Notes: generated by a model from the letters alone, not told the origin. A stretch of DNA of 33,442 nucleotides from Terriglobia bacterium (GCA_010084195.1 RGPS01000040.1:1-33442), one strand, 5' to 3'. Numbered from the stretch's first letter, positions 26,354-33,442 are shown. A program made the numbers and translations.

Positions 26354-28096
26354 TCAACGGCGAACCACCACCATAGAAGCCCACGCACTGGCACCTTTTG
26401 CATCCCAGGCGCGGACGACCAAGGTGTTGGTGCCCCGGTACAGGGGTATTCCTGCCGCGAGCCAGGTACCGGTCCCCCTGGCTACGCCTGTCGCACCAGC
26501 CGAAGTCTGCCAGGTGACACGCGTAATGCCGGAGCCCGAGGCAGCTACGCCCGCGAGCGTCATGGTGGCAGTTGAGACCGTTGTCACAACAGGTGCGGGG
26601 CTGCGAATCGAGATCGAAAGAGGCAGGTTCGAGGTGGAGGTAGCCGCTGTCAGACGTGTGACACTCACCGACACCGAGGCGCTCTGTTGCGCGCCATCAT
26701 AAGCACTGATGGACAGGGTGTTGTCTCCCACTGACAACGGGACGCCCGTGGTGCTCCAGGCACGGGAGCGAAGAGTAGCCCGTCCGCTGGCACCATTGGC
26801 GGTCTGCCACTGCACAGAGACGGGATCTTTGCCTCCTGCTGCAGTGCCCGAAAGCGTGACCGCCTCAGCCGTGGTCGAAGAGGGCACAGTGTCAAGGGTG
26901 AGCCGCAAAGGCGTCACCGCAGCAGGCTCCACCGGTTGCGTGACGGGTGCCGGGGCGCTGTTCAACGGCTTGCCATACAGGCTTTGGGCAGCGGCGATAT
27001 CATTTGCCGAGAGGGCCGCACGACTGCGGTAATAGGGGTACATCACGTCACCGGGTTTATCGGAATGCCCCAGGCCAATGGCGTGCCCGGCTTCATGGAG
27101 CGCCACGCTGTAGATGTCGGTATCTCCACCCGCATGCCAGTTTTCGTCTGCGTCCAGGTGCATGTCCCCGGCGACCGTTTCCGCGTTCACCGGGACGGGG
27201 TAGAACGTATGCGCGAGGGAGCCGTTGGGGCCGTCGAACGGGTAGGAGTCCCCGTGCGCACCGCTGACGAACTTGATGAGAATATTGCGCGCCCCGGCCG
27301 GGTTTGGACCCTGCCGGAAGCTCAGATTCGTCACTTTAGTCCATTCGTTCAGGGCTCGGATCACCTCTGCCTGTGCGAGGAGCGACGGCACCTTCGGGGT
27401 CACCGACCCGAACAGATACGTCAGGTGAACGTAGCTGTCCGGATCGAGGTCCCAGCCGTGGATGATGGTGGCGTATTGCCCCGCCATACCATTGGTAGTC
27501 AGCATGCCTGCGCAGGTGATAAGGCCATCCGGCGAGGTATCGGCGAAAAGCTCAGGATCAGCGGGAAAGAGATAGGCGACCTCATCGTAGCCGGCTAGTT
27601 TTTGCAGGGTGGCAAGATCTGTGCTGACAATGCCGTGTTGGCTTTGCAGGTAGGGAACTCGCTTCAAGGCCAAACCCTCGGCCCCCGCAATAGTCTCCTG
27701 CTGGCCGGGCGTGACGTCAGGGTGGAACTCAATGAGGACATTGATGGGCCCGTCACGAGGGAGGTCCGGACTCATCTTGTCGGACGGGTCCATCTTTCCT
27801 GCCCACGCAAGACCCTCAATGGCGCTCAGCTTGCCGCCAGGAGCCGATACCATAACGGCATTGTCGGGCAGGGCCGCGACCACCGTGGCTCCATCCCGGA
27901 TCAGCGCCGCTATGTCATCCGGGCCAGGCGGATGGTCATATTGCAAAATCTTGTGGACCGCTGAAGTATCCTCCAACGCGTCAGTGATAGCTAATGCGCC
28001 TGCCTTGCTCGTGAGAGTACGTGTCTTGAAATGCAAATCCTGGCCCCAACACGTACACGCCAACAGCAGCACGCACCTCCGAAGGTGCCTTTCCAT
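26354..28096 (-). CDS. Secreted matrixin-like zinc metalloprotease with two C-terminal Ig-like repeats
   Basis: This 580-residue protein has an N-terminal export signal (RRCVLLLACTCWGQ). Residues 115-190 resemble a protease propeptide (VLIEFHPDVTPGQQETIAGA). A catalytic domain follows at about 205-375, with the metzincin zinc site HEAGHAIGLGH at 334-344, a Met-turn (DVMYPYY, 350-356) and the closing helix DIAAAQSLYG typical of matrixins. From about 390 to the end there are two similar Ig-like domains (shared W..T/AAGIPL..G.NTL..A pattern). Mode of action: extracellular cleavage of proteins, with the repeats as adhesion or substrate-binding modules. It diverges from thiD with a 66-base gap. 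No dedicated partner gene is seen. Confidence 0.85.
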   Translation of the reverse strand: MERHLRRCVLLLACTCWGQDLHFKTRTLTSKAGALAITDALEDTSAVHKILQYDHPPGPDDIAALIRDGATVVAALPDNAVMVSAPGGKLSAIEGLAWAGKMDPSDKMSPDLPRDGPINVLIEFHPDVTPGQQETIAGAEGLALKRVPYLQSQHGIVSTDLATLQKLAGYDEVAYLFPADPELFADTSPDGLITCAGMLTTNGMAGQYATIIHGWDLDPDSYVHLTYLFGSVTPKVPSLLAQAEVIRALNEWTKVTNLSFRQGPNPAGARNILIKFVSGAHGDSYPFDGPNGSLAHTFYPVPVNAETVAGDMHLDADENWHAGGDTDIYSVALHEAGHAIGLGHSDKPGDVMYPYYRSRAALSANDIAAAQSLYGKPLNSAPAPVTQPVEPAAVTPLRLTLDTVPSSTTAEAVTLSGTAAGGKDPVSVQWQTANGASGRATLRSRAWSTTGVPLSVGDNTLSISAYDGAQQSASVSVSVTRLTAATSTSNLPLSISIRSPAPVVTTVSTATMTLAGVAASGSGITRVTWQTSAGATGVARGTGTWLAAGIPLYRGTNTLVVRAWDAKGASAWASMVVVRR

Positions 28097-28162
28097 GAAC
28101 TACATATCGACGCGGAGGCACACGGACTCCATACCTCCTCACGTTAATCTGGAGATACACCC

Positions 28163-28945
28163 GTGAATAAGACAGCAGTAGCCCTGACAATTGCCGGGTC
28201 TGACCCCAGTGGCGGCGCTGGTCTTCAGGCCGACCTGAAGACCTTCCACCAGCACCGTGTTTACGGCGCTTCCGCTATTACGCTGATTACCGTGCAAAAC
28301 ACGGTGGGCGTCTCGCGCGTGGAGTTGTTGCCGCCGGAATGGCTTGCGCAGCAGATTGCAGCCGTGCTTGCCGATATCCCGCCACATGCGGTGAAGACGG
28401 GAGCCCTGGGCGGTATTGCGGCCATCGAGGTGATTGCGGCGGCGCGCCTGAACTGTCCTTTGATTGTTGATCCGGTGATGATCAGCAAGCACGGCGCGCC
28501 CCTGATGGCGGAAGCGGCACGGGAAGCCCTGAAGACGCTGCTGCTGCCTCTTGCCACGCTGGTGACTCCGAATCTGCACGAGGCGGCGGCCATTACCGGG
28601 ATCGAGGTCAATTCCGTGGAAAGCATGAAGGAAGCGGCCCGCCGGATTCAAGGCATGGGTTCTGACGCGGTCCTGGTGAAGGGCGGGCATCTGGAGGGAG
28701 ATGCCATCGACGTTCTGCTGGCTGACGGCGAGTTCACCGAGTTTCGATCAGTGCGGTTTCCCACGCAGCATACCCACGGCACCGGGTGCACGTATTCTGC
28801 CGCCATTACGGCGCTGCTCGCGCGCGGCTATGCTCTGTCGGAGGCTGTGTCGGAGGCGAAGACCTTTATCTCAGAAGCAATTCGCACGGCACCAGGGCTG
28901 GGGGCCGGGTCTGGCCCGGTCAATCACTGGGCCCGTTCGATATAA
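28163..28945 (+). CDS. thiD: Hydroxymethylpyrimidine/phosphomethylpyrimidine kinase
   Basis: This 260-residue ribokinase-family enzyme phosphorylates HMP and HMP-P in thiamine biosynthesis. The N-terminus TIAGSDPSGGAGLQADLKTF (9-28) is the substrate-binding signature, AITLITVQNTVGV follows, IVDPVMISKHGAPLM is the central motif, and HTHGTGCTYSAAI near residues 203-215 is the phosphate/catalytic loop with its Cys. Length is normal. The GTG start at 28163 has GGAG eight bases upstream. No TPP riboswitch fits in the short 66-base upstream gap, so it is not obviously regulated by thiamine here. The TAA stop overlaps a TATAAT, possibly a promoter for the next small gene. Confidence 0.95.
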   Translation: MNKTAVALTIAGSDPSGGAGLQADLKTFHQHRVYGASAITLITVQNTVGVSRVELLPPEWLAQQIAAVLADIPPHAVKTGALGGIAAIEVIAAARLNCPLIVDPVMISKHGAPLMAEAAREALKTLLLPLATLVTPNLHEAAAITGIEVNSVESMKEAARRIQGMGSDAVLVKGGHLEGDAIDVLLADGEFTEFRSVRFPTQHTHGTGCTYSAAITALLARGYALSEAVSEAKTFISEAIRTAPGLGAGSGPVNHWARSI

Positions 28946-28955
28946 TCGGTGTTTC

Positions 28956-29171
28956 ATGACCAAAGTCCAGAAGCGTTTCCAGCTCCAACAGCCACTCGAT
29001 GAAGCCCTGATGCAGCAGATTGCCGATGCCCACTCTCTCTACGGGATCGAACGCATCATCATTGGCAGCTCCAATCAGGATCTTGTGGTGGAAGTGGATG
29101 CAACGCGGATGCGCAGCGCCGATATTGAAGCCGCGCTCCAGCGTGCAGGTATTCCCGCCGTCGCCATTTAG
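28956..29171 (+). CDS. 71-residue small protein, HMA-like fold suspected
   Basis: This short frame begins MTKVQKRFQLQQPLDEALMQ ten bases after thiD. The pattern of predicted elements is helix-strand-strand-helix: a helix around DEALMQQIADAHSLYG, strands IERIIIGSS and QDLVVEVDA, then MRSADIEAALQRAGIPAVAI. The end resembles the last helix and strand of heavy-metal-associated domains, but the CxxC metal site is absent. No ribosome site is clear; translational coupling with thiD or transcription from TATAAT at 28941-28946 is possible. Its stop overlaps the stop of the convergent PEP-CTERM gene (TTAG). I do not know the family; the coding call rests on position and composition. Confidence 0.6.
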   Translation: MTKVQKRFQLQQPLDEALMQQIADAHSLYGIERIIIGSSNQDLVVEVDATRMRSADIEAALQRAGIPAVAI

Positions 29172-29765
29172 CGTCGTCGCCGAGAGGCAAGGACGCACAG
29201 GCAGAGCCCGCCGAGCAGGGTGGCTGTTGTCCCTGGTTCCGGAACTCCCTGGCCGACTTCCACTTCGATGTCGTCAATGGTGACGCGGTCAACGGCGATG
29301 CCGGAATCGTACGCCGTATCCTTGCTGTTCGATGTGCCAATTGCCAGATAGTAATCGCCGGCAGCAGCGACTGTGAATTGCGCTCTTACCCATCCGGTAT
29401 TGCCGCAGCCTGGGCCATAGCAGTTGCCGGAAAAGCCACCTAACCGGTCCCAGGTTGTCCCCGTGATCAGCGAGACACTGGAGGGCGTAAGGGTCGCGCT
29501 GTTGGGCGGCAGACCAAAGCCAGGAAAGATGGGGCCACCGGCATTGGTGCGGGCGGCAAACAGCTGCGCTGCCTGCAGATTCGTGTTGGCGTCTATCAGC
29601 GACGCCCACCCATAGTCGGGGTATGTTGCCGTGCCATCGGACGTCAGGTACAAAAAATTGAATTCCAGAATGGCATCCGGATTGCCTGTAAAAACAGAGA
29701 GCAGCCACGTTCGTTGAGAGCGACACGCCCAGGCCCAGACAAAAGCACAGCGCGAGTTTTTTGAT
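29168..29765 (-). pseudogene. PEP-CTERM sorted surface protein, frameshifted and with a non-standard start
   Basis: The C-terminus carries a PEP-CTERM sorting signal (VPEPGTTATLLGGLCLCVLA followed by SRRRR). The mature part resembles lectin-like PEP-CTERM proteins (NTGWVRAQFTVAAAGDYYLA, SGIAVDRVTIDDIEVEV). The signal peptide (KKLALCFCLGLGVSLSTNVA) lies in a different frame. The frames would join if the five-A tract at 29690-29694 (plus strand) had one base fewer, giving AALCFTGNPDAILEFNFLYL. In addition, GGAGG is followed after 7 bases by ATC at 29765-29763 where ATG is expected; the only ATG in that frame is at 29801, ahead of the ribosome site. Two lesions argue for a decaying gene, though ATC can rarely start translation. 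Such proteins are exported and anchored by exosortase, which is not in this window. Confidence 0.75.
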
Positions 29766-29969
29766 TTCGGATCCTCCGGAAAATATCGGATCCGACTGCA
29801 TCAGGTAAGGTTCTGTCGTGGTTCGATTTCTGTCAAACTACGCGACAGAGACCCAGTGGCTGTTCGTCGCGGTTAGAGAAAACTGCGATGACACATGCAA
29901 TGGGATCTACGCCGAGTGTATGCCCAATTCCCCGCCATGTAAAGGGCTTTTCAGGATACTCAACCCGGG

Positions 29970-31199
29970 TTACGCCCACCACTTTTCACCTGGAGCGAGG
30001 TGGGCCTTCACCGTATCGGGGTTGAGGTCGACGCCGAGACCGGGCTTAGACGTATTCACCGGTACGAAGCCATTTTGGATGTACGGACCTTCGAGGGCGA
30101 GTAACTGGTCCATCCAGCCGCCGGCTCCCGTGATGGTTTCGCAGCACAGGAAGTCGCGGATAGCCCCGCCCCACTGGCAATTGGCCCAGGTGTGGAGCTG
30201 GCTTGCCGTGTTGTGCGTGGCCATCGGCAGGTCATAGATCGCGGCCATGTCGGCAATGCGTTTGGTTTCGAGGAAGCCCCCGGAATTGCGGAGATCGGGG
30301 TTCAGGATATCCGCTCCCTGGTTGGTGATGAAGTCGCGGAAACCCTGCCGCCGAGCGAGGTTTTCTCCCATGCAGATCGGGACTTTCGAGCTCAACACGA
30401 GGCGCTTCCAGGAGTCGGAATAATCGACGCCGAGCGGGTCTTCGAGCCACATGGGCTTCATGGGGGCGACCGCTTCGGCAATCTGGATGGCGGTGCGCAG
30501 ATCGTATTCCCAGTGGCAGTGCACCATAATGTCGTGGTCCCAGCCGATGGCTTCCCGGCAGTTCTCGAAGCCCTGGGCGGCGTTCATGAGTTGTTTGACG
30601 GACAGCGTTCGCTCCGTGGCGTGCTGGAGGCCGAATTTGTGGGCAGTGAAGCCGCTCTTGTCCTCTTTGATCTTCGCGGCCCATTCGCGGCAGGAGGCTT
30701 TGTCGGACATGTCACGCGGTGCAGCGTGGTCATAGACACGGACCTTATCCCGGAAGGCCCCGCCGAGCAGGACCGTAACCGGCTGGCCGAGGAGCTTCCC
30801 GGCCAGGTCCCAAAGCGCCATTTCGACACCGCTGGCAGCTCGCATAAAGTTGTGTGCCGAGCCATCAGTTCTGCTGCCGCTCAGGTTCTTCGTGCCTTCG
30901 CCGAGGTGAGTAAAGAGAGAGTCGATTTCGAGGGGATCTTTACCGACCAGGAAGGGCTTGAGGTCGAGGATTTGGTCTTTGACGCCGACACCGGGAGTGC
31001 CGTAGGCCTCGGCGATACCGTATGTGCCGTCATCGGCCGTTACCTTCACCAGGACATAGGTGCGGGGGCCGGTTAAGGTCATGGTCTGAACGTCGCGGAT
31101 CTTGTAGCGTTTGCGATCCGGTGCGGCCAGGGCACCAAAGGTGGGCAGGAGGGCAGTGCCTCCGAGGATGTTTGCGAACTGGCGTCTGGAGATGGGCAT
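29970..31199 (-). CDS. Tat-exported mandelate racemase/muconate lactonizing-family enzyme
   Basis: This 409-residue enolase-superfamily protein has a twin-arginine signal (MPISRRQFANILGGTALLPT). The capping domain follows at about 32-150 (RYKIRDVQTMTLTGPRTYVL, AASGVEMALWDLAGKLLGQP). The barrel shows Lys in TAHKFGLQHA, Glu in MWLEDPLGVD, Glu in CMGENLA and His in MATHNTASQLH. The usual first metal-ligand Asp aligns with VHCHWEYD, that is His. It most likely dehydrates a sugar acid; the substrate is unknown. GAGG eight bases before the ATG at 31199 supports this start over the frame from 31313. It is in the same direction as the IlvD-type dehydratase, with a toxin-antitoxin remnant between them. 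Confidence 0.88.
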   Translation of the reverse strand: MPISRRQFANILGGTALLPTFGALAAPDRKRYKIRDVQTMTLTGPRTYVLVKVTADDGTYGIAEAYGTPGVGVKDQILDLKPFLVGKDPLEIDSLFTHLGEGTKNLSGSRTDGSAHNFMRAASGVEMALWDLAGKLLGQPVTVLLGGAFRDKVRVYDHAAPRDMSDKASCREWAAKIKEDKSGFTAHKFGLQHATERTLSVKQLMNAAQGFENCREAIGWDHDIMVHCHWEYDLRTAIQIAEAVAPMKPMWLEDPLGVDYSDSWKRLVLSSKVPICMGENLARRQGFRDFITNQGADILNPDLRNSGGFLETKRIADMAAIYDLPMATHNTASQLHTWANCQWGGAIRDFLCCETITGAGGWMDQLLALEGPYIQNGFVPVNTSKPGLGVDLNPDTVKAHLAPGEKWWA

Positions 31200-31332
31200 T
31201 GCGGTACCTCGTTGCTGGGTTTGAGGTTCGGTCTGGTCCGGAATTCGTGGACCTGAGTCACATGCCAGCATATAACGCCCGCCTGGGCCGCAGGTGTGCG
31301 CGACGGAGTACAACCAAAGTCAGCAGGTCCGA

Positions 31333-31625
31333 TCAGAGTCGGCCAGAAAGGTCGCGGCGAATATCCCGGTGACCGTGAAGGACTGCCACACTCTACAGCG
31401 GGCGAGTTTCAGGCCGGAATACAATCGCGTAAGAGTAGACGGTGAAAAATCTGACTTGTTCATCTGTCAGGTCCCGGCCCCAATGTCCGCCACCCGGCGT
31501 ACCTGCGAGGTAAACGAACTTCTGCCGAAGGTCCGCTTCCACCCGATCAGCCAGCCGGATATGGGCATTTCGATTCCGACCAGATCCAGCACGGGATCTG
31601 GCGCGAGGAGGTAACGACGCTTCGT
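31333..31625 (-). pseudogene. ParE/RelE-type toxin remnant: lost start, frameshift and amber stop
   Basis: The frame from 31625 reads (ACG)-KRRYLLAPDPVLDLVGIE, then similarity continues one frame over as NAHIRLADRVEADLRQKFVY, LAGTPGGGHWGRDLTDEQVR and FFTVYSYAIVFRPETRPL. TAG follows at 31395-31393, then SVAVLHGHRDIRRDLSGRL to a TGA at 31335-31333. This order matches complete ParE/RelE-superfamily toxins (central HxxxDLT, VYSYxIVYRPET and the final LHGxRD segment). Three lesions are visible: ACG in place of ATG at 31625-31623, a frame change near 31567-31571 with a few residues missing after VGIE, and the amber codon. The product cannot be made as one chain. It follows the antitoxin gene directly. 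Confidence 0.8.
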
Positions 31626-31831
31626 TCCGCCTCGTGTTTCAGTCTGGCAAGGTGTTCATCGAACTGGTCCTCGCCAATACCCTCTCCACGTTGCAGTTGC
31701 TCAAGGCCTCTCCGAAGCCTCGCATTGAGGGCGGGTTGATTCTCCAGGCGCCAGATGTCCTGTTCTTCCTGGGTGGACAGCAAGTGCTCCAGCGCCAGGG
31801 CGGATGTCGTAGCTCCGCGTACAGTACTCAT
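31547..31831 (-). CDS. ParD-like antitoxin, read through into the dead toxin gene
   Basis: The conserved part is about 69 residues (MSTVRGATTSALALEHLLST, NARLRRGLEQLQRGEGIGED, QFDEHLARLKHEAE). It fits small antitoxins that precede ParE/RelE toxins, with a basic N-terminus and the RxGLxxLxxG helix. The expected stop after HEAE would be TGA at 31624-31622, overlapping the toxin ATG. The sequence has CGA instead, so translation continues for 25 unrelated residues (RSVVTSSRQIPCWIWSESKC and on) to a stop at 31547. The ATG at 31831 lies 20 bases after the IlvD-type stop, so it may be expressed from that operon. The longer frame from 31939 overlaps that gene and was rejected. Whether the extended antitoxin folds is unknown. 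Confidence 0.65.
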   Translation of the reverse strand: MSTVRGATTSALALEHLLSTQEEQDIWRLENQPALNARLRRGLEQLQRGEGIGEDQFDEHLARLKHEAERSVVTSSRQIPCWIWSESKCPYPAG

Positions 31832-31850
31832 AGAATCGGGGAGCCTCGCT

Positions 31851-33442
31851 TTAATGGATTTCGGGTTCGGTCCACGGTACACGTTTTTCCAGGAAGTCGA
31901 AGTCGCAGCCTTCGTGAGCCTGCGTGACGCGCTCGGCATACAAGGCCAGGTAACCTCGCGTAAACTTTGGTTCGGGTTTGACCCACTCGGCGCGGCGCCG
32001 GGCCAGTTCCTCTTCGTCGATGAGGATATTCAGGCTGCGGTTGGGCACATCCAGACACACCGGATCGCCATCGCGGACGAGTGCGAGGTTGCCGCCAACC
32101 CAGCTTTCCGGCGACACGTGCAGGACGCAGGTACCATAAGCCGTCCCGCTCATACGCGCGTCGGAAATACGAACCATGTCGCGGACGCCCAGTGGCAGGA
32201 GTTTCTTCGGGATCGGCAACATACCCCACTCCGGCATACCGGGGCCACCAAGCGGACCGGCGTTTTGCAGGATCAGGACGGAATCGGGGGTGACGTCCAG
32301 GTCGTCACTGTGGATGCGGGCGTCCATGTCGTTATAGTCCTTAAAGACCACGGCAGGCCCGGTGTGAGTCAGAAGGTTTTCGCTGGCTGCGGAGGTCTTG
32401 ATGACCCCTCCGTCCGGACAGAGATTGCCGTACAGAACGGCGGTGCCACCGCTGGACACCATAGGGTTCTCGCGGGTCCGGATGACCTCATCGTTGTAAG
32501 TGGGTGCCCCGGCGTTGTTCTCACCGAGGGACTTGCCGTTAACCGTAATGGCGTCGGTGTGGAGGAGATCCGCGACACGGGCCATCAGCGCCCGAAGACC
32601 TCCGGCGTAAAAGAAATCTTCCATCAGGAAGCGACCGGACGGGCGGATATCGGCCAGCACGGGGACGCGCCGCGAGATCTGGTCGAAGAGATTCAGCGGG
32701 AGTTCAATATTGGCGCGACGAGCCATAGCAACGAGGTGGATAAAAGCGTTGGTGGAGCCCCCAATCGCCATGTCGACAGTGATGGCATTTTCGAACGATT
32801 CGAGAGTGAGGAAGGTGGACGGTTTGAAATCATCCCAGACCATCTGAACGGCGCGCTCCCCGCACTCCATGGCCATGCGGACGTGGTTGGAATCAGCGGC
32901 CGGGATGGAGGATGCCCCGGGCAGGGTGAAGCCGAGGGCTTCGGCCAGGGCTGTCATGGTGGCAGCGGTGCCCATGGTCATACAGAAGCCCGGGGAGCGG
33001 GCGATACCGTTTTCAATGTCGCCCCAGTCCTGTTCCGTGATGGTTCCGGCGCAGCGTTCGGTCCAGTATTTCCAGAGGTCGGTACCGCTGCCGAGAGGTT
33101 TGCCGCCCCAGTTGCCGCGCAACATGGGACCCGCCGGCAAGTAAATCGACGGGAGGTCAATAGAGATGGCTCCCATCAGCATGCCAGGAGTGGTTTTATC
33201 GCAGCCCCCCATCAGGACGGCACCGTCGACAGGCAAACTGCGCATGCCCTCTTCCACTTCCATCGCCAGGAGATTGCGGTAGAGCATGGGACTGGGCTTG
33301 GCGTAGGTCTCCGAGATGGAAAAGGCGGGGATCTCGACGGGGAACCCGCCGGCCTTCCAGACGCCTCGCTTCACCGCCTCGGCCCGCTCGCGGAGGTGGT
33401 AATGGCAGGGGTTGATCTCGCTCCACGTGTTGATGATGGCGA
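31851..33442 (-). CDS. IlvD/Edd-family sugar-acid dehydratase (5' end beyond right edge)
   Basis: About 530 residues are visible, open through the right edge in the same frame (IINTWSEINPCHYHLRERAE before the first internal start at 33374). The family's iron-sulfur cysteines are present: Cys of INPCH, Cys of LMGGCDKTTPG and Cys of SPGFCMTMGTA. Further conserved motifs are GASSIPAADSNHVRMA, IGGSTNAFIHL, ILQNAGPLGGPGMPE and SDARMSGTAYGTCVLH. These enzymes dehydrate dihydroxy or sugar acids such as L-arabinonate, D-xylonate or 6-phosphogluconate. The INPCHYHLRERAEAVKRG opening resembles the sugar-acid branch, and the neighbouring mandelate-racemase-family enzyme supports that, but the exact substrate is inferred. 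Only roughly 40-60 N-terminal residues should be missing. Confidence 0.9.
   Translation of the reverse strand, partial: AIINTWSEINPCHYHLRERAEAVKRGVWKAGGFPVEIPAFSISETYAKPSPMLYRNLLAMEVEEGMRSLPVDGAVLMGGCDKTTPGMLMGAISIDLPSIYLPAGPMLRGNWGGKPLGSGTDLWKYWTERCAGTITEQDWGDIENGIARSPGFCMTMGTAATMTALAEALGFTLPGASSIPAADSNHVRMAMECGERAVQMVWDDFKPSTFLTLESFENAITVDMAIGGSTNAFIHLVAMARRANIELPLNLFDQISRRVPVLADIRPSGRFLMEDFFYAGGLRALMARVADLLHTDAITVNGKSLGENNAGAPTYNDEVIRTRENPMVSSGGTAVLYGNLCPDGGVIKTSAASENLLTHTGPAVVFKDYNDMDARIHSDDLDVTPDSVLILQNAGPLGGPGMPEWGMLPIPKKLLPLGVRDMVRISDARMSGTAYGTCVLHVSPESWVGGNLALVRDGDPVCLDVPNRSLNILIDEEELARRRAEWVKPEPKFTRGYLALYAERVTQAHEGCDFDFLEKRVPWTEPEIH

Overview
The window looks like chromosome of a soil Acidobacterium of the Solibacter/Bryobacter type. 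This is an inference from content: moderately high GC, three very large Oar-like TonB-dependent outer-membrane proteins with N-terminal carboxypeptidase-regulatory domains, a YVTN-propeller/phosphoesterase fusion, a PEP-CTERM protein, a secreted matrixin-like protease, and mandelate-racemase and IlvD/Edd sugar-acid enzymes. No rRNA, tRNA, CRISPR array, phage gene or complete insertion sequence was seen.

Layout. 1-2.5 kb: 5' part of a membrane glycosyltransferase (leftward, runs off the left edge), a STAS anti-sigma-factor antagonist, an intact hicA-hicB toxin-antitoxin pair and a GlpF-type aquaglyceroporin. 2.6-6.3 kb: a first Oar-like receptor with a strong hairpin terminator. 6.5-7.1 kb: a Phd/VapB antitoxin and a PIN-domain toxin whose reading frame is broken just after its start codon. 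7.2-18.4 kb: a leftward block of Oar-like receptor, AraC-type regulator, second Oar-like receptor and secreted propeller/phosphoesterase. 18.8-21.4 kb: gyrA. 21.4-26.3 kb: a PPOX-class flavoprotein, a mandelate-racemase-family gene with an in-frame amber codon, the 3' remnant of an amino-acid permease with a hairpin at its break, the CCA-adding enzyme and a 66-residue membrane protein. 26.3-29.8 kb: matrixin-like protease, thiD, a 71-residue small protein, and a PEP-CTERM gene with a frameshift and a non-standard start. 29.9-33.4 kb: a leftward sugar-acid set, IlvD/Edd dehydratase (its 5' end is off the right edge), then a toxin-antitoxin remnant, then a Tat-exported mandelate-racemase-family enzyme.

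How it fits together. The Oar/AraC/phosphoesterase block looks like a regulated uptake-and-hydrolysis unit at the cell surface. The IlvD-type dehydratase and the enolase-superfamily enzyme suggest catabolism of sugar acids. gyrA, cca and thiD are housekeeping genes.

The most notable pattern is gene decay. Five genes are disrupted (vapC, the first mandelate-racemase homologue, the permease, the PEP-CTERM gene and a ParE/RelE-type toxin). In two of the three toxin-antitoxin pairs the toxin is broken while the antitoxin stays open. In the ParE-type pair, one substitution at position 31624 appears to have removed the toxin start codon and the overlapping antitoxin stop codon together. I see no convincing wholly new defence or metabolic system.
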